A DNA stretch of 64,000 nucleotides from Solicola gregarius. GTDB lineage: Bacteria > Actinomycetota > Actinomycetes > Propionibacteriales > Nocardioidaceae. Under the pieces are notes generated by a model, which made no database searches, was not told where the DNA came from, and worked only from the letters and a program-made list of their open reading frames with translations. A program made the position numbers and the translations under genes. The stretch lies in NCBI RefSeq assembly GCF_025790165.1, contig NZ_CP094970.1, forward strand, positions 3,596,001 through 3,660,000, written 5' to 3'. Below, in pieces: positions 50,838 through 58,792 of the stretch (its first letter is position 1; each line of letters starts with the position of its first letter).

Positions 50838-52880
50838 TCAGGTGGTGAGGCAGAGACGCAGCGCGTCGTAGATGGCGGCATGGATGTTGCGGCTGGCGAC
50901 GGCGTCGCCGATGCGGAACAGCTGGTAGGTACCGGCCGGGTTGGTGCGTACGTCCTGAGGTCGCCCGCTCAGCAGCGCATCGTGGTCGACCTCCCCGAGG
51001 TTCGTCGACTCGGCGACGAGGTCCATGTACAGCTCGTCGTTGGGGAGCGTGCCGTGCTCGACGACGACGTGGTCGACGATCCGGTCGACCGTGCTGCGGG
51101 TGTACTCGTTGCGCAGTGTCGCTGCGAGACGGCCGCCCTCGGCCTTGGCAACGGCGGTCAGCCGGTACGCGAGCGTGACGTCGACGCCGTGCTCGTCGAA
51201 CGCCGCCAGGTACGCGGGCGAGTTCATACTCCCCACCAGGGGAGCCACGATTCGTTCGGGCGTGACGTACTCGACGTGCGCACCGCCTCGAGCGAGCATC
51301 TCCGTCGCGTCGAGGGCGGGCTCGGCGCCGTTGTCGTCGTACACGATGACCATGCCGGCGGGCCTGGCCGCGCCGTCCATGACGTCCCAGGTGTCGAGCA
51401 CGAGGTCCTGTCCCTCGCCGAGGAACGTCCGGTTGGGGAGCCCGCCGGTCGCGACGATCACCAGGTCCGGACTCTCGGCGCGCACCTGCTCGGCATCCGC
51501 GTACACGCCGTACCGGAACTCAACGCCGGCGTGCTTCGCCTCCGCGACGCGCCAGTCGATGATGCCGATGAGGTCGCGTCGGCGGGGCGACGACGACGCG
51601 AGCAGCACCTGTCCGCCGGGCACATCGGCCGCTTCGAGGAGTACGACGTGGTGTCCGCGTTCGCCTAGTACGCGGGCCGCTTCCAATCCGGCGGGACCGG
51701 CGCCGACGACAACGGCCTTACGTGCTTGGGCTCTGGTCGGCTCGATGACATGCGTCAGCGTCTGCTCGCGGCCGGTGGCCGGGTTGTGGATGCACTTCGC
51801 GTCGCCGGACTCGTAGATGGCGTCGAGGCAGTAGTTCGCGCCCACACACGGCCGGATGCGCTCCTCGTCGCCGGACGCGAGCTTCGACACGAGGTACGGA
51901 TCGGCGAGCTGCGGGCGCGTCATGCCGACCAGGTCGAGCAGTCCGTCGCGGATCGCGTGCCGGGCCGTTGCGACGTCGGAGATGCGTGACGCATGCATGA
52001 CGGGGACGCTCACGGCGCGCCTGACCTCGCCCGCGAACTCGAGGAACGGTGCGGAGGGCGTACCCATCGACGGGATCACCTTGGCGAGCGTCGCGTCGCT
52101 CTCGATCGTCCCCTTGATGATGCTGAGGAAGTCGATGCCGTCGGCGACGTACGACTGGAGCGCCGCGAGTGCTTCGGTGAGCTCGAGGCCGTCGGGTCGG
52201 TCCTCGTCCATCGACATTCGAATGCCCACGACGAAGTCGGGCCCGACGGCCGCGCGTACCGCCTGGATCACCCGACGGGGGAAGGCCATCCGGTGCTCGA
52301 GCGCGCCGCCCAGCCCGTCGTCTCGCCGGTTCGTCGCCGGCGACAGGAACGCGTCGTGCAGATGGCCGTAGGACTGGATCTCGACTCCGTCGAGTCCGGC
52401 GTCGCGACAGCGTGTGGCGGCCTCGGCGTAGTGCCCGACGATCCGGTCGAGGTCCCAGTGCTCGGCGATCTTCGGGAATGCTCGGTGCGCGGGTTCCCGT
52501 AGTGCCGACGGGTAGACGACCGGGAGCCAGTCGCCGGCGTAGTTGCTCGTACGCCTGCCCAGGTGGGTGATCTGGGTCATCACGGCGGCGCCGTTCTCGT
52601 GCACGTCGTCGGCCAGCCGGCGAAGCCACGGGACGATGTCGTCGCGGTAGAGCTGCAGGTTTCCGAAGGCGGGCGGGCTGTCGGGGGAGACGATCGCGGA
52701 TCCGCCGATCATGGTGAGGCCGACGCCGCCGCGCGCCTTCTCGCTGTGGTACAGCCGGTAGCGGTCCTTGGGGAGTCCGTCCTCGGCGTACGCGGGCTCG
52801 TGCGACGTGCTGACGACACGGTTGCGCAGGGTCAGCGACCTGAGCTGGAACGGCTCGAGCAGCGGATCGATGGCGCGCAT
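50838..52880 (-). CDS. DgcA-like dimethylglycine demethylase / NADH:flavin oxidoreductase
   Basis: 680 residues from ATG 52880 (MRAIDPLLEPFQL). Old-yellow-enzyme TIM barrel with FMN (1-340), iron-sulfur loop, then FAD/NAD(P) domains (VVVGAGPAGLEAARVLGERG near 390). This is the trimethylamine dehydrogenase/2,4-dienoyl-CoA reductase architecture shared by DgcA. The cluster loop shows only C345, C351 and C363 (RPCVGANYCLDAIYESGDAKC region); the usual second cysteine is alanine. The frame is open back to 53330, but that part holds a promoter that is repeated elsewhere. First gene of the demethylase operon. Confidence 0.87.
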   Translation of the reverse strand: MRAIDPLLEPFQLRSLTLRNRVVSTSHEPAYAEDGLPKDRYRLYHSEKARGGVGLTMIGGSAIVSPDSPPAFGNLQLYRDDIVPWLRRLADDVHENGAAVMTQITHLGRRTSNYAGDWLPVVYPSALREPAHRAFPKIAEHWDLDRIVGHYAEAATRCRDAGLDGVEIQSYGHLHDAFLSPATNRRDDGLGGALEHRMAFPRRVIQAVRAAVGPDFVVGIRMSMDEDRPDGLELTEALAALQSYVADGIDFLSIIKGTIESDATLAKVIPSMGTPSAPFLEFAGEVRRAVSVPVMHASRISDVATARHAIRDGLLDLVGMTRPQLADPYLVSKLASGDEERIRPCVGANYCLDAIYESGDAKCIHNPATGREQTLTHVIEPTRAQARKAVVVGAGPAGLEAARVLGERGHHVVLLEAADVPGGQVLLASSSPRRRDLIGIIDWRVAEAKHAGVEFRYGVYADAEQVRAESPDLVIVATGGLPNRTFLGEGQDLVLDTWDVMDGAARPAGMVIVYDDNGAEPALDATEMLARGGAHVEYVTPERIVAPLVGSMNSPAYLAAFDEHGVDVTLAYRLTAVAKAEGGRLAATLRNEYTRSTVDRIVDHVVVEHGTLPNDELYMDLVAESTNLGEVDHDALLSGRPQDVRTNPAGTYQLFRIGDAVASRNIHAAIYDALRLCLTT

Positions 52881-52908
52881 GGCATCAGTGTGCGCGCGAT
52901 GACTCCTG

Positions 52909-52955
52909 ACGAATAGCAAACGTTTGGCAATGAATCCGTGCAAGGCGATTGCACA
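52909..52955 (-). promoter_or_regulatory. LysR-type control region of the demethylase operon
   Basis: This 47-base block matches 53822-53868 at about 30 positions, including ACGTTTG and TCCGTGCAA...TTGCA. CGTGCAAGGCGATTGCAC is a dyad with a T-N11-A core, as LysR regulators bind. It ends 28 bases before the dgcA-like ATG, the same distance as in the other copy, and both leaders share TCAGTGTG. Confidence 0.75.
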
Positions 52956-53334
52956 GTCGCCGCCGGTGCGGTCGACGGCTCGCCACTTCGGCTCGGTTCG
53001 TTGTCGGCTCTCCGCGCGTTGTGGCTGGGGAAAGACGCGGGCGACGGAGAAAGTGCCTACGGGTGGCGGTTTGCTTCCGGCAGACCCTTTCGGATGGTCT
53101 CGGGCCGTCGGGTCCACTGAGTATGGCAAACGGTCACTTTGCATGGGGTACACCCCATGCAAAGTGACCGTTTGCCATGCCCGCTGGTAACCGTGTGACG
53201 ACGGAAGTCGGCAGCGTACGCGAGCCGAAGCGGCGGGATGCCGCCCGTATGCGAAAGTCCAGCCGCGAGACAACGCGGCCCGAAAGGTCGCTTCCGCGTC
53301 TTTCCCAGCCGAAGCGCACCGGACACCCACCCTC
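52956..53334. other. Gene-free gap with a 56-base palindrome inside a larger inverted repeat
   Basis: No gene is supported. The centre is a palindrome (53123-53178): arms of 27 bases (53123-53149 starting ATGGCAAACGGTCACTTTGC, and 53152-53178) are fully complementary around AC. Farther out, GGCTGGGGAAAGACGCGG (53023-53040) faces CCGCGTCTTTCCCAGCC (53296-53312), and shorter blocks such as CTACGGGTGGC and GCCGCCCGTAT also face each other, so a diverged inverted repeat of roughly 300 bases is likely. No transposase remnant or T-tract is seen. Confidence 0.75.
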
Positions 53335-53793
53335 CTACTCCTCCCAGACGATCCCGACGTCCATCAGGCTCGGACGGTTGAATCCCCAGGCGATCTGGAG
53401 AGCCTGCGATTGGTCGTTGTGGATCCGGTGGCGCGTGCCGGCCGGGATGTAGAGCCCGGTGCCGGGTCTGCCCCGCAGCTGCTCGTCGCCGATCGTGAAG
53501 TCGGCCGAGCCCGTGATCACGTAGTACCACTCGTCGGCGTACGGATGGTGGTGGAGCAGGTGGACTTGTCCCGGGTCGAACCACGCGAGGCCGACCATGA
53601 GGTCGGTCGCGCCGGTCAGCTCGCGCGAGAACAGCTCGACCATGCGGCCCTGATCGCGCGGATCGCCCCCGGCGGCGATCCAGGCCTCGGCATTGGGGTC
53701 GGACAGGTCGACCATCGGATGCTCGTCGGCCGAGACGACCTGCCCGGTTCGCGTGTCTTCTTCTGACGTGGGTGTTCCGTGCTTGATGTCCAT
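53335..53793 (-). CDS. Cupin-domain protein
   Basis: 152 residues from ATG 53793. Single cupin barrel: motif 1 HHHPYADEWYYVITGSADF (metal ligands H-x-H and E), motif 2 GLYIPAGTRHRIHN. It binds a metal and could be an enzyme or small-molecule sensor in betaine use; I cannot name a reaction. The start is fixed by its promoter region 28 bases upstream, which is a twin of the one in front of the demethylase operon; the frame stays open beyond it. Divergent from the LysR gene with the operator between them. Confidence 0.85.
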   Translation of the reverse strand: MDIKHGTPTSEEDTRTGQVVSADEHPMVDLSDPNAEAWIAAGGDPRDQGRMVELFSRELTGATDLMVGLAWFDPGQVHLLHHHPYADEWYYVITGSADFTIGDEQLRGRPGTGLYIPAGTRHRIHNDQSQALQIAWGFNRPSLMDVGIVWEE

Positions 53794-53821
53794 GACGTCA
53801 GTGTGAGCCGGGCGAATCCGA

Positions 53822-53868
53822 ACGATAAGCGCACGTTTGACCACGCTTCCGTGCAAAATAGTTGCATG
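53822..53868. promoter_or_regulatory. Shared cupin/LysR control region
   Basis: Twin of 52909-52955. CGTGCAAAATAGTTGCATG is a dyad whose right arm contains the ATG (53866) of the LysR gene, so bound regulator would also cover its own start. Cupin ATG lies 28 bases away on the other side. Confidence 0.75.
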
Positions 53869-54786
53869 ATCGACCGGAGGCTCCATGTGCTCCGTGTCCT
53901 CGCCGCACAGGGCACGGTGACAGCGGCCGCGGCCGCCCTCGACTACACGCCGTCGGCCGTGTCGCACCAGCTGCGCAGCCTTGCCCACGACCTCGGCGTC
54001 ACCCTGCTCGAGCACGACGGGAGGGGCGTACGTCTGACTCCCGCCGCGCGCGTACTGCTCGAGCACACCGACGAGCTCTTCGAGCGGTGGGAGGCGATTC
54101 GCGGTGAGCTCGCGGCGGTCGACGAGGAGCGCTCCGGCACGCTGCGACTCTGTGGGTTCTCTACTGCGGCCGCGGCCCTGCTGCCGGAGCTGGCGGTGCG
54201 GGTGGTCGAACGCCATCCGCAATGCGCGGTGCACATCATCGAGGCCGACCCCGAGGAGTGCTTCGACCTTCTCGTTGCAGACAAGGCCGATCTCGGTGTC
54301 GTGGTTGCCACGTCGTCACTGCCCCCGCGATCCGATCCGCGGTTCGAGCAGCAGTCCTTGTTCGACGACCCGCTCGATCTGCTGGTACCGGTCGGCCATC
54401 CGCTCGCGGGGAAGGAGTCGGTCCCGCTGAGCGAGGCGGCCGACGAGCCGTGGATCCTGGACCGCCCCGGCCGACCGCATCGCCAGCTGGTGTTGACGGC
54501 CTGTGCTGCGGCGGGGTTCTCGCCTTCGGAGGCGCATCAGTCTGCCGAGTGGGACACGGGAGCCGCGCTCGTCGCCGCGGGTCTCGGCGTGGCGCTCGTG
54601 CCGCGTCTCGCGCGGCTGCCGGACGACTACCGGATCGCCCGGGTGCCTCTACGTGGCGATCCCACACCGTCGCGACATGTGCTCACCGGCGTACGCCGTG
54701 GCAGTCTCCGTCAACCGATCATCGCCGAGGCCCTCGCGGAGCTGCGCGAGATCGCCGATCGCTCCGGTGCGACCGCGTCCCGATAG
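53866..54786 (+). CDS. LysR-family transcriptional regulator
   Basis: 306 residues from ATG 53866 (MIDRRLHVLRVLAAQGTVTAAAAALDYTPSAVSHQLRSL), the standard LysR winged-helix N-terminus, followed by the two-lobed effector domain. No ribosome site exists and the operator dyad overlaps the start, so the mRNA is probably leaderless and autoregulated. An in-frame start at 53779 would place the operator inside the gene. Its likely targets are the divergent cupin gene and, through the twin site at 52909-52955, the betaine demethylase operon. Effector unknown; a betaine or its product is the natural guess. Confidence 0.92.
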   Translation: MIDRRLHVLRVLAAQGTVTAAAAALDYTPSAVSHQLRSLAHDLGVTLLEHDGRGVRLTPAARVLLEHTDELFERWEAIRGELAAVDEERSGTLRLCGFSTAAAALLPELAVRVVERHPQCAVHIIEADPEECFDLLVADKADLGVVVATSSLPPRSDPRFEQQSLFDDPLDLLVPVGHPLAGKESVPLSEAADEPWILDRPGRPHRQLVLTACAAAGFSPSEAHQSAEWDTGAALVAAGLGVALVPRLARLPDDYRIARVPLRGDPTPSRHVLTGVRRGSLRQPIIAEALAELREIADRSGATASR

Positions 54787-54805
54787 CCGATTGGGTCACG
54801 ATCCA

Positions 54806-54954
54806 GACAATTGTCGGGAGCGGTATGGGCATCCGGGCAGTTCCGGACCTGAGGGAATGTTAAGTTGCTGGTCGCGACATTGAGGGAGAACGGACACCCT
54901 GCGGGCCCCGTTCGGTGTCGTAGCCAAGGGCACCGGTGTCCGAGCCGGTGTCCG
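54806..54954 (+). promoter_or_regulatory. Leader of the betaine importer operon, possible alternative hairpins
   Basis: The 195-base gap holds a palindrome GACAATTGTC (54806-54815) and CGGACACC (54891-54898), which can pair with either of two GGTGTCCG copies (54935-54942 and 54947-54954). This gives two exclusive stems about 12 bases apart. It does not look like the c-di-AMP (ydaO) riboswitch found before some osmolyte importers. Function unproven. Confidence 0.35.
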
Positions 54955-54981
54955 ATTCCGCCGGAAGGTGTGACCGGACAC

Positions 54982-56208
54982 GTGTCATTGATCGAGTTCG
55001 CGGACGTCTACAAGGTCTTCGGACGTCGACCGCAGCGCGCCGTGGAACGTCTCGAGAACGGCGAGGGTCGCGAGAAGCTGCGTGAGGAGGGCCTCACCGC
55101 GGCCGTGATCGATGCGTCGTTCAGCGTCGACAGCGGCGAGATCTTCGTCGTGATGGGTCTGTCCGGGTCCGGTAAGTCGACATTGATCCGGATGGCGAAC
55201 GGCCTCTGGGAGCCGACCGCCGGCACCGTCGAGGTCGCGGGAGAGAACCTCACCAAGCTGAATCCGGCCGGTGTGCGAGAGGTACGCCGCGAGAAGATCA
55301 GCATGGTCTTCCAGCATTTTGCGCTATTGCCGCACCGTACGGTCGGCGAGAACGCCGCGTACGGACTGAAGATCCGCGGCATCAACCGGGCCGACCGCGA
55401 GCGTAGGGGCGAAGAGGCACTCGAGATGGTCGGCCTCGGCGGTTGGGGCAACTACCTCCCGGGCGAACTCTCGGGCGGCATGCGGCAACGCGTCGGCCTG
55501 GCGCGGGCACTCGCGGCGGAGACCGAGGTGATGCTGATGGACGAGGCGTTCAGCGCCCTCGACCCGTTGATCCGCCGCGAGATGCAGGACCAGTTGGTCG
55601 AGTTGCAAGACAAGCTGGACAAGACGATCCTGTTCATCACCCACGACCTCAACGAGGCGATGCGTCTCGGCGACCGGATCGCGATGATGCGCGATGGCCG
55701 GATCGTCCAGCAGGGCACGGCCGAGGACATCCTGAACGATCCTGCGACCGACTACGTCGCCCAGTTCATCCAAGATGTCGACCGTACGCGCGTACTCACC
55801 GCCGAGTCCGTGATGGAGAAGCCCGTGGCTGTTATCGGTCCCGAGCAGGGCCCCCGCGCGGCGCACAAGCTCATTCGCGAGAACCAGCTGTCCGCGGTGA
55901 TGGTCGTCGACGCGTCTCGGAGGCTGCGGGGTGTGGTCACGGAGTCGGCGGCGGCCGATGGCGTTTCGGCGGGCCGTAACGACCTCACCGGCGTGATGGA
56001 GGGGGCGGCGACGGTCCCGCCCGACACGGCTGTAGCGGACCTGTTCGCAGCGTCGGCAGAGGCGACGGCGCCGCTCGCAGTGGTCGATGGTGACCAACGA
56101 CTTCTCGGCGTGATCGCGCGGGTGACCTTGCTGAGTGCGCTCGGCAGCGTCGCACCCTCCAATGGAGACGCGACTCCTGAGCTTGCTACCGCAGGAGGCG
56201 AGGGCTGA
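54982..56208 (+). CDS. Betaine/proline ABC transporter ATP-binding protein with CBS domains (ProV/OpuAA-like)
   Basis: 408 residues from GTG 54982 (GGAAGGTG upstream); the frame is open back to 54865 but lacks the family N-terminus SLIEFADVYKVFG. Walker A GLSGSGKST, signature LSGGMRQR, Walker B VMLMDEAFSALDP and switch histidine (FITHDLN) are intact. The early segment PQRAVERLENGEGREKLREE is typical of ProV proteins. Two C-terminal CBS repeats (about 275-395) may sense ionic strength or nucleotides. It powers import of glycine betaine-type osmolytes with the permease (one-base overlap) and the binding protein that follow. Confidence 0.92.
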   Translation: MSLIEFADVYKVFGRRPQRAVERLENGEGREKLREEGLTAAVIDASFSVDSGEIFVVMGLSGSGKSTLIRMANGLWEPTAGTVEVAGENLTKLNPAGVREVRREKISMVFQHFALLPHRTVGENAAYGLKIRGINRADRERRGEEALEMVGLGGWGNYLPGELSGGMRQRVGLARALAAETEVMLMDEAFSALDPLIRREMQDQLVELQDKLDKTILFITHDLNEAMRLGDRIAMMRDGRIVQQGTAEDILNDPATDYVAQFIQDVDRTRVLTAESVMEKPVAVIGPEQGPRAAHKLIRENQLSAVMVVDASRRLRGVVTESAAADGVSAGRNDLTGVMEGAATVPPDTAVADLFAASAEATAPLAVVDGDQRLLGVIARVTLLSALGSVAPSNGDATPELATAGGEG

Positions 56209-57182
56209 TGGCAACGGCAGCGGACTGGTGGGACGACCGAGTCGACGGCGTTCCACGGATTCCCGTCGGCGAGTGGGTCGAGGAGGCGAACGACTGGATC
56301 ACCGAACATTTGGGCGACGCACTCGGCTGGTTCTCGGATCGGGTAGACAGCATCGTCACTGACCTCATCGACCTGCTCACGGCCCCTGAGCCACTGGTCA
56401 TGGCAGCAGTGTTCGCCCTGCTGGCGTGGCTGGCCCGCGACTGGAAGCTGGGCATCGGCACCTTCCTCGGGATGGCCCTGATCATCTCGATGGAGCAATG
56501 GGATAATGCGATGAACACGCTCGCGTTGATCGTCGTCGCCGCGCTGATATGTCTGTTGATCGGCATCCCGCTTGGCATAATGGCCGCGCGCTGGGACGGG
56601 TTCAGCAGCGCGATACGGCCGATCTTGGACCTGATGCAGACCATGCCGGCCATGTTCTGGCTGATCCCGGCCGTCGTGCTGTTCAGCATCGGCATCCCCG
56701 CGGGCATCGTGGCCACGATCATCTTCGCGCTACCGCCCGGGGTTCGGCTCACCGAGCTCGGCATTCGTCAGGTCGATGCCGAGGTGGTCGAGGCCGGGCA
56801 CGCGTTCGGTGCCACCCCGCGTCAGATATTGCGGGAGGTGCAGTTGCCGCTTGCTATGCCTACGGTGATGGCCGGCGTCAACCAAGTCATCATGCTGGCG
56901 TTGTCGATGGCGGTCATGGCGGGCTTCGTCGGCGCCGGAGGCCTCGGCGGCGAGGTCATCGCCGCGATCACCCAGATCCAGATCGGGCTCGGCTTCGAGG
57001 CAGGGTTCTCGGTGGTCATCCTCGCGATCTTCCTCGATCGGGTGACCGCGGCCGCTGGCAACACGAGCCCGGGCCGCGGTCGCATCCGCGAGCTGTACGG
57101 TCGCGTCGGCGGTCGGCGAACGGAGCGCGACACCGAGGACGTCGCAGAGGGCGCTGCCGAGCGAGAGGGTGCGCCCGTTTAG
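56208..57182 (+). CDS. Betaine/proline ABC transporter permease (ProW/OpuAB-like)
   Basis: 324 residues, ATG 56208 sharing one base with the previous stop. A long N-terminal amphipathic part (WITEHLGDALGWFSDRVDSI) precedes about seven helices, as in ProW. The BPD_transp_1 loop reads ELGIRQVDAEVVEAGHAFGATPRQILREVQLPLAMP, the contact with the ATPase. Two helices FVGAGGLGGEVIAAITQIQIG and FSVVILAIFLDRVT close the fold. The C-terminal tail is charged. It forms the channel for betaine uptake. Confidence 0.93.
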   Translation: MATAADWWDDRVDGVPRIPVGEWVEEANDWITEHLGDALGWFSDRVDSIVTDLIDLLTAPEPLVMAAVFALLAWLARDWKLGIGTFLGMALIISMEQWDNAMNTLALIVVAALICLLIGIPLGIMAARWDGFSSAIRPILDLMQTMPAMFWLIPAVVLFSIGIPAGIVATIIFALPPGVRLTELGIRQVDAEVVEAGHAFGATPRQILREVQLPLAMPTVMAGVNQVIMLALSMAVMAGFVGAGGLGGEVIAAITQIQIGLGFEAGFSVVILAIFLDRVTAAAGNTSPGRGRIRELYGRVGGRRTERDTEDVAEGAAEREGAPV

Positions 57183-57190
57183 GCCCCGTT

Positions 57191-57240
57191 CACAACAATC
57201 GGGTCTCGGCCCACAACGATCGGATGAAGGTACAACGAAC
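57191..57240 (+). promoter_or_regulatory. Direct repeats between the permease and binding-protein genes
   Basis: CACAACAATCGG (57191-57202) and CACAACGATCGG (57212-57223) are 21 bases apart, with a weaker ACAACGAACCG following at 57232. Helical-turn spacing suggests a regulator site or an internal promoter for the binding-protein gene. No regulator can be assigned. Confidence 0.35.
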
Positions 57241-57319
57241 CGCCCTCGCGACGAGAGACGATAGCTCGGGGACGGATGATGCCGTGCGGGTGAGCTGCAC
57301 GAACGAGAAGGGACGACCC

Positions 57320-58228
57320 ATGAAAACGATGAACGTGCGAAGGAGACTCGTCGCGGCCGCGATGGCGCTCGGGCTCGTCACGGCGCTCGCCGCGTGCGGT
57401 GATGATGACAGTGATAGCGGCGGCTCAGGCGGCGGCAGCGGCGACAAGGACATCACCGTCGGCATCATCGAAGGGTGGACCGACTACACCTCGATGGGCT
57501 ACATGTGGAAGAACCTCCTCGAGGCGGACGGCTACAACGTCGAGATCAAGTCGATTCCGGACAACGGTCCGATGTACGCCGCCGTCGCCAAGGGCGACAT
57601 CGACATGATGGCGTCCGGCTGGCCGGAGGTGACCCAGAAGCAGTACTGGGACCAGTACCAGGATGATCTGGAGGATCTCGACACCTGGTACGACAACGCG
57701 AAGCTCACGCTGGCCGTGCCGACCTACACCGACATCGACTCGATCGACGAGCTCGCCGACAATGCCGACATGTTCGACAGTACGATCACCGGCATCGAGG
57801 CGGGCGCGGGTCTGACCGGCGTCGTCAAGGACTCCGTGATTCCGGAGTACGGCCTGGACGACTACGAACTGCAAACGTCGTCGACGACCGCGATGCTGGC
57901 CGAGCTGAAGAAGGCCACCGACGCCAAGGAAGACCTCCTGGTCACGTTGTGGCGTCCGTTCTGGGCCAACACGGCCTTCCCGGTCAAGGACCTGGAAGAC
58001 CCGAAGGGTGCGCTCGGCGATCCGGAGGGGCTGCACGTCCTGGCTCGGTCCGGTTTCAGCGACGACTACCCGGAGATCGCCGACATGATCGGCAAGGCCA
58101 AGATGGACGACGAGCAGTACGGCTCGCTCGAGGACCTGGTCGCGAACAAGTACGCGGACGACCCGGCTAAGGCCATCGATGAATGGCTGAAGGCCAACCC
58201 GGACTGGGCGAAGACCCTTCAGGGCTGA
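57320..58228 (+). CDS. Betaine/proline ABC transporter substrate-binding lipoprotein (ProX/OpuAC-like)
   Basis: 302 residues from ATG 57320 (GAGAAGGGA upstream). Lipoprotein signal ending LAAC, then a Ser/Gly linker, then an OpuAC domain: DITVGIIEGWTDYTSMGYMW at the start and DLLVTLWRPFWANTAF late. The tryptophans of these two phrases are the right type to form an aromatic cage around a quaternary ammonium. It collects betaine outside the membrane for the ProV/ProW-like importer. The gene is separated by 137 bases from the permease gene and may be expressed more strongly from its own promoter. A terminator follows. Confidence 0.93.
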   Translation: MKTMNVRRRLVAAAMALGLVTALAACGDDDSDSGGSGGGSGDKDITVGIIEGWTDYTSMGYMWKNLLEADGYNVEIKSIPDNGPMYAAVAKGDIDMMASGWPEVTQKQYWDQYQDDLEDLDTWYDNAKLTLAVPTYTDIDSIDELADNADMFDSTITGIEAGAGLTGVVKDSVIPEYGLDDYELQTSSTTAMLAELKKATDAKEDLLVTLWRPFWANTAFPVKDLEDPKGALGDPEGLHVLARSGFSDDYPEIADMIGKAKMDDEQYGSLEDLVANKYADDPAKAIDEWLKANPDWAKTLQG

Positions 58229-58243
58229 CTTCCTCTCACGCAG

Positions 58244-58271
58244 AAGGGCCCCGGCAAACGCCGGGGCCCTT
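58244..58271 (+). terminator. Hairpin terminator of the betaine importer operon
   Basis: AAGGGCCCCGGC (58244-58255), loop AAAC, GCCGGGGCCCTT (58260-58271), a perfect 12-bp stem followed by GTGCTGTTCT. It lies between convergent genes and may serve both. Confidence 0.85.
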
Positions 58272-58291
58272 GTGCTGTTCTGATCGGCAAC

Positions 58292-58642
58292 TCACTGCGT
58301 CGTTGGCGCGGCCTGGTGTCGGATCTCCGGTAGCGCCGCGAGTCCCACGGCGACGGCGATCACGCCGACGACCCAGGACGTCCACGACGGTCCGTCGAGA
58401 TCGGCGAAGCCGATCACCCAGGGGGAGATGAACGTGACGACGCCGAGTACGACATGTGCGGACTCGCCGCTCATCGACGTCGGCATGGCCAGTGACCACA
58501 GCGAAGCAATGACGAGCAGGGCACCGAGCACGATCATCGTGGCCATCGCCCCGTCGCTGGTACCTACCCAGATGGTCGCCAGGGCGAGGTAAGCCCCCGC
58601 GATGAGCGCGACCCAGTCCTGCCATCGGATCCAGGATTTCAT
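58292..58642 (-). CDS. SPW repeat membrane protein
   Basis: 116 residues from ATG 58642 with GGAGG nine bases before. Four short helices in two repeats: MKSWIRWQDWVALIAGAYLA and later VVLGVVTFISPWVIGFADLD, where the SPW motif that names the family is present in the second repeat (the first reads LATIWVGT). Function unknown; members are small membrane proteins found in Actinobacteria and other groups. Convergent with the importer operon and divergent from ftsY. Confidence 0.9.
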   Translation of the reverse strand: MKSWIRWQDWVALIAGAYLALATIWVGTSDGAMATMIVLGALLVIASLWSLAMPTSMSGESAHVVLGVVTFISPWVIGFADLDGPSWTSWVVGVIAVAVGLAALPEIRHQAAPTTQ

Positions 58643-58792
58643 GACAACCTCCAACACCTCAGAGGTCGATCGCCAACCAGTCGACCATTTAGTTTCAACA
58701 CGCAACGGATATCCGGCTATTCCCCGGTCACCGCGCGTGACCCTCGACAGCGCCGGGCATGCCCCGCTGACGGACCGATAGGCTCTCCGGTT

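Noticed and set aside
45048-53178. The long palindromes as a CRISPR array or integron sites
   Set aside because: Each occurs singly or in far-apart copies, without regular spacers, cas genes or an integrase.
52924-53190. Small plus- and minus-strand ORFs in the gap between the dgcA-like and cupin genes
   Set aside because: Their similar peptides (KRSLCMG, PCKVTVCH) arise only because the palindrome reads the same on both strands.
54787-54981. A c-di-AMP (ydaO) or glycine riboswitch before the betaine importer
   Set aside because: The conserved blocks of those classes are not visible; only simple alternative stems are seen.
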